From NCBI GenBank assembly GCA_051871515.1, contig JBJECY010000097.1, forward strand, positions 1-32,667: a DNA stretch of 32,667 bases. Reading direction: 5' to 3'. The notes beneath the pieces are model-generated. The model worked only from the letters and a program-made list of their open reading frames with translations, was not told the origin of the DNA and did no database searches. The stretch comes from SFTJ01 sp051871515. GTDB lineage: Bacteria > Bacteroidota > Bacteroidia > Bacteroidales > Muribaculaceae. Shown here piece by piece: positions 25,174-31,856 of the stretch (its first letter is position 1; every line of letters begins with the position of its first letter). The position numbers and the translations under genes were made by a program.

Positions 25174-26469
25174 TCAATAATTATTTATGTATTTAAGATT
25201 ATATATGTGTTGCAATTGTTCAATCTCGTGGTTGAGCTTGTTGATTTTGGCTTGATTCTCGTTTGAAATCTGCTGTATCAGCCCCGTGACGTCAACTATG
25301 CCATGTTGCAGCTTTGCCTCGGTGGCTTTGCGCACATCGCCAAGCAGCCTCACAATCTCATCATCGTCGGCAACCACCTTGCCATAGCCATCAATCATGG
25401 TGCGTTCTTGGCTCGAGCTGATGCGCGAGTTCAGCAAAAATGTTTCGCGGTCGGCCTCAATCTGGCGACGCTCGTTTTCAAGCAGCGCCTTGCTGTTTTT
25501 GTGCGTATAAAGGTTGCCAATGTTCCACGATAGCCGTGCGCCCACCATGCCGTTGAGCGTGAAGCGGTGACGCATCATGTCTTCAAACATATCATAGCCG
25601 GGGTAGCCGTAATATCCTTGCGCAAACAGCCCTAACCGAGGCATCAGTCCGGCTTTTAGCACCTTCTCGCTGCTGCGAGTGAGTGCCAGGCGACGTTCAA
25701 AAAGGTCCATCTCAGGGCGCAAGGCGGCATCGTCGACGCAAGCCGGCGCAGTGGCGCACTCAGGTTTCTGCACGGCAGTGATATTGCCGGCGCACAGCAG
25801 ATTGAGCATATTCAATGTGGCTTGGCGCTGCATGGCAAGCATTGTGGCTTGTTGGCGCGTGCTCAGGCGCTCGGCGCGCACCGCATCGCGGTCGCTCTCC
25901 ATAGCCACACCGCCGTTAACCATCTGCGTCAGCTTATCCTCATTGGCTTGCAGCACCCGCTGTTTCTCGGCATTGAGCGCAAGACGCTCATCAAGCAGCA
26001 ATATGCCAAAATACAAGTCGTTCACACGGCTCACCACGGCATACAGCTCCACTTGGTTACGGCTCTGCTCCACTGCCGTTTGCGCCTGGCTCTCTTGGCG
26101 GCGCGCACTGATGTTGCCGCCGTCATACACCATCTGATTGACGTCGATGCCCACCTTATACTGGTCTTTCTTCAGCCCTTTAAAGTCGGTGCCGGTTTGT
26201 TGCAGCACCTTCACAAGCCCCTCGGGGTATTGCATCACGTCGCTCTGATAGGTCGCCTGAGCCGAGGCGCTCACTTGGGGCAACCACCCTTTGCTGATGT
26301 TGCTCAGAGTGTAGTCCTGTGCCTGTTGCAACAGGTTATGGCGCTTTATGAGCGGATAGTTGTTGCGCGCCATTTCCTGACATTGCTCAAGGCTCTCGCC
26401 GCCGGCGTTGACGGTCACGCCCAGCGCCAAGGTCAATGCCATGAGCAGTTTTGTTTTTTGTAGTTTCAT
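25174..26469 (-). CDS. TolC-family outer-membrane efflux protein
   Basis: A 431-residue outer-membrane channel with signal peptide (MKLQKTKLLMALTLALGVTVNA). It shows the repeat structure of TolC: long helical segments (residues about 100-200 and 330-410) and strands such as WLPQVSASAQATY and LMPRLGLFAQGYYGYPGY. Amphipathic heptads and NxxAxINxLNHEIEQLQ at the C-terminus are typical. It is the first gene of the five-gene efflux operon; a -7 box lies about 32 bases upstream. What is exported is not known: YhiH-type systems often move drugs or small lipophilic molecules. Confidence 0.94.
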   Translation of the reverse strand: MKLQKTKLLMALTLALGVTVNAGGESLEQCQEMARNNYPLIKRHNLLQQAQDYTLSNISKGWLPQVSASAQATYQSDVMQYPEGLVKVLQQTGTDFKGLKKDQYKVGIDVNQMVYDGGNISARRQESQAQTAVEQSRNQVELYAVVSRVNDLYFGILLLDERLALNAEKQRVLQANEDKLTQMVNGGVAMESDRDAVRAERLSTRQQATMLAMQRQATLNMLNLLCAGNITAVQKPECATAPACVDDAALRPEMDLFERRLALTRSSEKVLKAGLMPRLGLFAQGYYGYPGYDMFEDMMRHRFTLNGMVGARLSWNIGNLYTHKNSKALLENERRQIEADRETFLLNSRISSSQERTMIDGYGKVVADDDEIVRLLGDVRKATEAKLQHGIVDVTGLIQQISNENQAKINKLNHEIEQLQHIYNLKYINNY

Positions 26470-26500
26470 GATTCAGTCACAAAAATTGTTATGTCTTTTG

Positions 26501-26508
26501 CAAAGATA
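26501..26508 (-). promoter_or_regulatory. Candidate -7 box of the efflux operon
   Basis: Minus-strand TATCTTTG, full match, 32 bases before the TolC ATG. There is no good -33 box, in line with activation by a regulator bound near 26548. Confidence 0.55.
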
Positions 26509-26547
26509 GTCCATACCCGATGTGATAAAAAGTAAATATAGCATCAA

Positions 26548-26624
26548 AATTGAGCAAAATGCAATAAATGTGCTTTTTCAGGGCACTTAATTGAGTAAAA
26601 TTCACAATCAATTGAGTAACTTTA
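26548..26624. promoter_or_regulatory. Three operator-like repeats between the efflux operon and the AraC gene
   Basis: AATTGAGYAA occurs three times on the plus strand: 26548-26557 (with C), 26589-26598 and 26610-26619. Start-to-start distances are 41 and 21 bases, about four and two DNA turns, so all face the same side. The last copy overlaps a likely -7 box (TAACTTTA, 26617-26624) of the AraC gene. The first lies about 54 bases upstream of the predicted efflux start. This fits activation of efflux and autorepression of the regulator; no binding has been shown. Confidence 0.6.
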
Positions 26625-26663
26625 GCGCGGTTTTCAACAACATTTCTCCTTAACGCCTTCATT

Positions 26664-27494
26664 ATGATTGAGAAAAAAGCAGGATTTATAGTGTGCACCG
26701 CCGGTTGGCGGCAGCTTCTCATCAACGGCAGCCTTCATGTTTTGGCTCCGGGAATGATGCAGCTCAACTCGCCGGCTTTCATGATTCAAATCATCGACCA
26801 AAGCCCCGACTTTGAGTCAATCTCGTTTATTGCCGACATCAAGGTGCTGTTTCCCATGGCACGCACGGTGTTGCCCATCATGGTGAGCCACGGACTCATC
26901 GACCACCCGGTGTTCAAGGCCAATGACGAGATTATGCAGCTGATTCACAGCCACATCAGCGAGGAAAACCGCTTACGCGCGCTCTATGCCCAAACCATCG
27001 ACCCCGACGAACGGGTGATAATCAACAAAATCATTGAGACCAACACGCTACGTTCGGCAATCACCGCCATACACATGGTGTACAAGATGCTGCCCAAGCA
27101 GCAAAACGCGGCGCGCACGTTCTCCTCAACGGTGACGGTGAAGTTCCTGTTATCGCTGCAACGCAACTACATGCACCGCTACAAGGTCAGCTGGTATGCC
27201 GCCGAGGCCAACATGTCAACCGGGCATTTCTCAAGAACCATCCACGACACCATGGGCAAATCGCCGTCGCAGCTCATCATGCTATTCACCATCCAGAACG
27301 CCAAATTGCTGCTTGGCAACACCTCGCAGAGCATCAAGGAGATAAGTGCGCAGCTTGGCTTCCCCGAACAATTCACCTTTCGCAAATATTTCAAGACCTA
27401 CACCGGCATTTCCCCAAAAGAATACCGCCGTCAGCAAGCCATCAACACCCAACCCACCCCCAACCACGAATATAACCCCGCCACCCGAAAATAA
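26664..27494 (+). CDS. AraC-family transcriptional regulator
   Basis: A 276-residue regulator, divergent from the efflux operon. The N-terminal ligand-sensing cupin-like part (about 1-160, MIEKKAGFIVCTAGWRQLLI...) is followed by the two helix-turn-helix segments of AraC proteins: VSWYAAEANMSTGHFSRTIH at about 173-192, and the second, KEISAQLGFPEQFTFRKYFK with TGISPKEYRRQ at 227-256. The latter matches the family signature closely. It probably controls the efflux operon and itself through the repeats at 26548-26619. The ligand is unknown. Confidence 0.93.
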   Translation: MIEKKAGFIVCTAGWRQLLINGSLHVLAPGMMQLNSPAFMIQIIDQSPDFESISFIADIKVLFPMARTVLPIMVSHGLIDHPVFKANDEIMQLIHSHISEENRLRALYAQTIDPDERVIINKIIETNTLRSAITAIHMVYKMLPKQQNAARTFSSTVTVKFLLSLQRNYMHRYKVSWYAAEANMSTGHFSRTIHDTMGKSPSQLIMLFTIQNAKLLLGNTSQSIKEISAQLGFPEQFTFRKYFKTYTGISPKEYRRQQAINTQPTPNHEYNPATRK

Positions 27495-27533
27495 TGAGAT
27501 GCCACGACGTTAACGGATATGTTGTTGGATGCC

Positions 27534-28222
27534 ATGTGTAGGGGCGTATAGCAATACGCCCGTTCCAGAAAAGAAGGCAAGAAGCCATGCCGTAGGGGCG
27601 TATAGCAATACGCCCGTTTCCAGAAACAAAGGTTGGATGCCATGTGTAGGGGCGTATAGCAATACGCCCGGCGACCGCGGCCCAACACCAAAAAAAACGT
27701 GATGCGATGTGTAGGGGCGTATAGCAATACGCCCACCCCACCAAATCGTTACCAATTAAAAACATGATGCCAAGTGTAGGGGCGTATAGCAATACGCCCG
27801 GTGACCGCAGCGATAACCGACACCCCGTCCCCAAAAAACGTGATGCCATGTGTAGGGGCGTATTGCTATACGCCCGGAATCGGTATGCCGTGGGTTAATA
27901 CGTTGGAATACAAAATAAATGTTTGCGGGCGTATTGCGATACGCCCCTACAGGGGAACGGAAAAATAACGTGGCATGGAAACGGACATTGCGGGTGGTTT
28001 CGGGCGTATTGCTATACGCCCCTACAGGGAAACAAAAAACCACGCGGATGATTTGGCATGTGTTTTCGGGCGTATTGCGATACGCCCCTACAGGGAAACG
28101 GAAAACCACGCGGATGATTTAGGGCGTATAGCAATACGCCCCTACAGGGAAACGGAAAAATAACGTGGCATGGGAACGGACAATGCGTGTGTTTCGGGCG
28201 TATTGCGATACGCCCCTACATG
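27534..28222. repeat. REP-like hairpin array 1 (11 copies)
   Basis: The 20-base hairpin GGGCGTATAGCAATACGCCC (eight-base stem, four-base loop) starts at 27542, 27596, 27650, 27715, 27780, 27856, 27927, 28002, 28068, 28122 and 28196. The first six have GTAGG directly 5' (forward); the last five read as reverse complement with CTAC 3'. Spacing is 54-76 bases. Forward right flanks are of several kinds (GTTTCCAGAA, GGCGACCGCGG, GGAATCGG); reverse units share GGGAAACGGAAAACCACGCG. The array covers the whole gap between the AraC gene and the end of porE (28292); I see no gene in it. Confidence 0.93.
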
Positions 28223-28291
28223 GAAACGGAAAAACCGACCCGAACGGCGATGCCCACCACCCACGCCCGAAAAACCACGGGGGCGGTTGCA

Positions 28292-30268
28292 TTATTGCTG
28301 CAACGATATCACTTGGAACTCCGTGCGGCGGTTTATTTGGTCGGCTGCGTCCTGGTCTGGCTTCGACAGTTTCTCAATAAACTCCTCGTTGAGCACGTCG
28401 CCCTCTTTAAACTGCGGATAGAGGCGGGCAATGCGTTTAGTCACGGTTTTTGGGCGCGATTCGCCATACCCCTTGGGGCGCAGGCGGCTCGCGTCGATGC
28501 CGGCGGCTATCAGATAGTCAACCACGCTCTGGGCGCGGCGGTCGCTCAGCTTCATGTTATATTCATCGTTGCCCCAACGGTCGGTGTGCGACGCCATCTC
28601 AATCACTATCTGTGCATTATCCTTCAGAATCATCGCCATAGAGTCGAGCGCAGCTTTCGACTCCGGGCGAAGCGTCGCTTTGTCAAAGTCATAGAAGATG
28701 TTCTCAATCACCTGAGGCTTGGTCATGGCAGCAAGAATAAAATCAACCGCATATTCGGCATCTTCCTCAGCGATATCGCTCTCAAACTCCTGTTTACCGT
28801 TCATATACCCCTTGGCGCCTGCCATCATCACGTACTTCACGCCGCGTTGCAGATTAAACTGAAACGTGCCGTCGCTTTTGCCAATCGCTTTCTGGTTACT
28901 GCCGTCGTCGCCCACAATGCGAATCACGGCGTCGGGCACAGGCTCCTCGTCGCGGTCGAGCACATAGCCCGATATGGTGATTTTCAGTTCAGGTTTCACA
29001 AAGCTATATATATGGTCATAGCCGCGCGCATCGTTGCGGTTCGAGCTGAAGAAGCCGCTCTCGCCGTCGCCAAAGGTGATGCCGAAGTCGTCATACGACG
29101 AGTTCATGGGCCAACCCATATTCTCAATGTTCCAGCCGCCCGAGGGGGTCATGGTAGCCTTAAAAATATCCAGACCGCCCAAGCCGGCGTGACCGTCCGA
29201 AGCAAAATACAGCACGCTGTCGCTGCGCACATAGGGGAATCGCTCGTTGCCCGCCGTGTTTATCACGTCGCCAAGGTTCTCAAGCGTACCCACACGCTCC
29301 TTCAGGTTGATGCGCCACAGGTCCTTTCCGCCCTGACCGCCGGGCATATCGCTCGAGAAATAGAGCCAGTTGCCGTCGGGCGACACCGCCGGGTCGCCGT
29401 ATGCCGAGAGCGTGTCGGCGGTTATCTCAAGCTTCACCGGAGCGCTCCATTGCGCCTCGCTGCGCTTCGACGTGAATATCTCCACGCTGGTGCCGCAGTT
29501 CTCTTCGCGCCGAGCCTTGGCAAGATACATCGTGGTGCCGTCGGGCGAGAACGAGGTGATACCCTCATCAAAGTCGGTGTTCAGCTCGCCCTCAACAGCC
29601 TCGGGGCGTTGCCAATCGCCCTTCTCGTTTTTCTTCGACACATACACGTCGCTGTTCTTGGTGCCCGTGATTTCGCTCTTCACCGTACCCTTCGACTTCT
29701 CGGTCGATGAAGTGAAATAGAGCACATCGTGGGAGGCATCAAAAAACATCGGGCAGAAATCGGCGCGGCGCGAGTTAAAAAGCTTGGCTGCCGCCACCTT
29801 ATAGCGTGTTGGCGTCGCTTTGATGCGGGCGGCATTCTCGCTGCCGCGCAAGCCGTCGCGCGCCAGCGTGTTGCCCGGCGATTTTTCAAGAAACGCCTGA
29901 TAGCTCTTCACCGCCTCCTTATATTTTCCTTCCATGTGTTGGCTTTGAGCCAGATAGAGCAGCGCCATGCTGTCAGGGTAGTTATACCGCAACGCGTTGC
30001 GATACGCACCCGAGGCATTAGCAGCCATGTTCAGGTGGCGATAGCACTCGCCCATTCTGAACGCCACAACGCCACGTTGCGCACGCTCCTCCCTTTTGGT
30101 GAGTTTATTATAAACCTTCTTATATGTGAGCATGGCAGCATGATATTCCCCGCGCGCATACTGCTCGTCAGCGTCGCTGAGCTTAGCGCTGCGACAGCCG
30201 CTGAGCACCCCGGCAACCATCGCCCCCACTACCAATAATATGTAGATTCTCCTGTTTATCATCACCAT
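28292..30268 (-). CDS. porE: PorE-like type IX secretion lipoprotein (TPR, PD40, OmpA)
   Basis: A 658-residue lipoprotein with the domain order of PorE, the peptidoglycan-linked component of type IX secretion. Lipobox LSGC with Cys25 in VVGAMVAGVLSGC. Then tetratricopeptide-like repeats (about 30-160), a PD40 beta-propeller (170-430) with SFSPDGTTMYLAKA, AVSPDGNWLYFSS and LYFASDGHAGLGGLDIF, a carboxypeptidase-regulatory-like domain (440-520, SGYVLDRDEEPVPDAVIRI), and an OmpA peptidoglycan-binding domain (530-655): YDFDKATLRPES, SHTDRWGNDEYN and LSDRRAQSVVDYL. The start may be ATG 30268 or ATG 30262. Both sides are flanked by REP arrays. No -7 box was found upstream. Confidence 0.9.
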   Translation of the reverse strand: MVMINRRIYILLVVGAMVAGVLSGCRSAKLSDADEQYARGEYHAAMLTYKKVYNKLTKREERAQRGVVAFRMGECYRHLNMAANASGAYRNALRYNYPDSMALLYLAQSQHMEGKYKEAVKSYQAFLEKSPGNTLARDGLRGSENAARIKATPTRYKVAAAKLFNSRRADFCPMFFDASHDVLYFTSSTEKSKGTVKSEITGTKNSDVYVSKKNEKGDWQRPEAVEGELNTDFDEGITSFSPDGTTMYLAKARREENCGTSVEIFTSKRSEAQWSAPVKLEITADTLSAYGDPAVSPDGNWLYFSSDMPGGQGGKDLWRINLKERVGTLENLGDVINTAGNERFPYVRSDSVLYFASDGHAGLGGLDIFKATMTPSGGWNIENMGWPMNSSYDDFGITFGDGESGFFSSNRNDARGYDHIYSFVKPELKITISGYVLDRDEEPVPDAVIRIVGDDGSNQKAIGKSDGTFQFNLQRGVKYVMMAGAKGYMNGKQEFESDIAEEDAEYAVDFILAAMTKPQVIENIFYDFDKATLRPESKAALDSMAMILKDNAQIVIEMASHTDRWGNDEYNMKLSDRRAQSVVDYLIAAGIDASRLRPKGYGESRPKTVTKRIARLYPQFKEGDVLNEEFIEKLSKPDQDAADQINRRTEFQVISLQQ

Positions 30269-30389
30269 TGTGCCATAAAACCTCTAATCACAAAAACGAT
30301 AACCCACCGTGCTTTATTGTAATTACCAATTAAAAATATGCCACCACATTGCGTTGTTTTGATGCCACGCCGTGTTGTGTTGATGCGAT

Positions 30390-31146
30390 GTTGTAGGGGC
30401 GTATAGCAATACGCCCGGAATCGGTGTGCCGTGGGTTTTAATATATGTGATTTGGATTCCAGATGCCATATGTAGGGGCGTATAGCAATACGCCCGGCGA
30501 CCGCAGCGTGGTCCAATACAAAAAACATGATGCCATGTGTAGGGGCGTATAGCAATACGCCCGGAATCGGTGTGCATGGGGTATTTAATAATATGTGATT
30601 CGGATTCCGCATGCGATGTTTTCGGGCGTATTGCGATACGCCCATACGGGGGAACGGAAAACCATGCGGGTGTTTTGGGCGTATAGCAATACGCCCCTAC
30701 AAGGGGACGGACATCGTTGGTGGCGTGGGAAACGGACAATGCGGGTGATTTCGGGCGTATAGCAATACGCCCGTTTCCAGAAATAATGAGATGCGATGTT
30801 GTGTTGATGCGTTATTGCATGCCAAGTGTAGGGGCGTATAGCAATACGCCCGGTGACCGCGGCGATAACCGACGCAAAAAACGTGATGCCATGTGTTTTT
30901 GATTCGGATTCCAAATGCGATGTGTAGGGGCGTATAGCAATACGCCCGGAATCGGTGTGCCGGGGGGGTAATGCGTTGTAATCCAAAAATGGTGGTGGGC
31001 GTATAGCAATACGCCCGGCGACCGATGCGTGGCACAATAAATACCATTGTGTTTTTGGGATTGTGATTCCGAAAATGTATCTTTGCGGTAATTAAATTTA
31101 TTGGATGCGTGTGGTGATTTGGGCGTATTGCTATACGCCCCTACAG
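30390..31146. repeat. REP-like hairpin array 2 (10 copies)
   Basis: Hairpin cores start at 30397, 30476, 30543, 30624, 30677, 30753, 30832, 30928, 30997 and 31121. Forward GTAG flanks occur at 30397, 30476, 30543, 30832 and 30928; reverse CTAC at 30677 and 31121. The copy at 30624 has ATAC, and those at 30753 and 30997 lack the tetranucleotide. Spacing is 53-124 bases. A recurrent module joins some copies: CGGAATCGGTGTGCCG, an A/T-rich centre, then GATTCGGATTCC. The array fills the gap between porE and the transposase; its right part also carries the transposase promoter. Confidence 0.92.
31054..31085 (+). promoter_or_regulatory. Canonical promoter inside the array, upstream of the RAYT gene
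   Basis: TTTG at 31054-31057, a 20-base spacer and TATCTTTG at 31078-31085: the best promoter match in the window. Transcription would start near 31092 and run through the hairpin at 31121, the tandem repeats at 31155-31284 and into the transposase gene, giving a leader of about 250 bases. Confidence 0.65.
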
Positions 31147-31154
31147 GGAAACGA

Positions 31155-31284
31155 ACGCCCATGGCGGCAAACATCCATGGTGGCAAACACCCACGGTGAC
31201 CCAACACCCACGGTGACCCAACGCCCACGGTGACCCAACGCCCACGGTGACAAACAACCACGGCGGCCAAACGCCCATGGTGAC
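31155..31284 (+). repeat. 16-17-base tandem repeat, about eight units
   Basis: Units with consensus ACRCCCACGGTGACCCA start at 31155, 31171, 31187, 31204, 31221, 31238, 31255 and 31271. The central four are nearly identical; the outer ones drift (CCATGG, GGCGGC). A single related unit (GCCCACGGTGAC) lies near 32104. It sits between the last hairpin of array 2 and the transposase gene, within the predicted leader. Confidence 0.85.
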
Positions 31285-31343
31285 GGACAAATAACGTGGC
31301 ATGGAAACAAAACAACGCATGTGATGCAAAAAATTTTCAAAAT

Positions 31344-31841
31344 ATGGAACAAAACGACAGGAAATCCATTCGTTATCGGCGATATAATTATGCCAATTCC
31401 GGGATATATTTCATAACAATCTGCGCGGCTGACATGAAATGTTTGTTTGGTAAGGTGGCAAACGGGGTGATGATAAAGAATCATCTTGGCATTATCGTAG
31501 AAGAAGAATGGAAAAAGACGGCGGAGGTGCGTAGTGGAAGTGTGGTGTTACATGAACATGTGGTGATGCCCAACCATTTTCATGCGTTAGTTGAGATTGT
31601 CAATCCAAATTTTGGCATGATTGCCGACAAAGTTGATTTTGTTTCACCGTCGATGAACCTGGGGTCGATTGTAAGAGGATTTAAGTCGTCGGTCAGTCGC
31701 AGAGCGCGATTTGCCGTGTGGCAAAGGAATTATTACGACCATATAGTCAGACGGAGAGAAGAATACCATGAAATACGCAAATATATCCGAAATAACCCGA
31801 TGAATTGGGCAAAAGACGAGTTATTTGACGAGAATTTTTAA
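31344..31841 (+). CDS. REP-associated tyrosine transposase (RAYT, Y1/HUH type)
   Basis: A 165-residue single-strand transposase of the IS200-like/RAYT group, which cuts and joins DNA at hairpins. The HUH metal-binding motif is His78-Phe-His80 in VVMPNHFHALV, and the catalytic tyrosine is Tyr131 (or Tyr130) in WQRNYYDHIVRR. The N-terminus SIRYRRYNYANSGIYFITIC and the C-terminal YHEIRKYIRNNPMNWAKDEL are family blocks. I start at ATG 31344; the frame runs back to 31296 through repeat-derived codons. The gene is more A+T-rich than its neighbours. It is not flanked by IS-like ends but by GTAG hairpins on both sides, its probable substrates. No frameshift, so likely functional. Confidence 0.93.
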   Translation: MEQNDRKSIRYRRYNYANSGIYFITICAADMKCLFGKVANGVMIKNHLGIIVEEEWKKTAEVRSGSVVLHEHVVMPNHFHALVEIVNPNFGMIADKVDFVSPSMNLGSIVRGFKSSVSRRARFAVWQRNYYDHIVRRREEYHEIRKYIRNNPMNWAKDELFDENF

Positions 31842-31856
31842 TATGTGCGATGTTGT

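Noticed and set aside
24268..25266. 332-codon plus-strand frame opposite the HlyD gene
   Set aside because: Antisense shadow; the minus-strand HlyD and TolC products are clear family members.
28187..29710. 507-codon plus-strand frame opposite porE
   Set aside because: Antisense shadow of a well-supported gene; the protein shows no family motif and starts in a REP array.
31344..31841. Complete IS200/IS605 insertion sequence
   Set aside because: No TnpB gene, no defined left and right ends specific to this copy, and the GTAG hairpins are spread over arrays, which fits a RAYT better than an autonomous IS.
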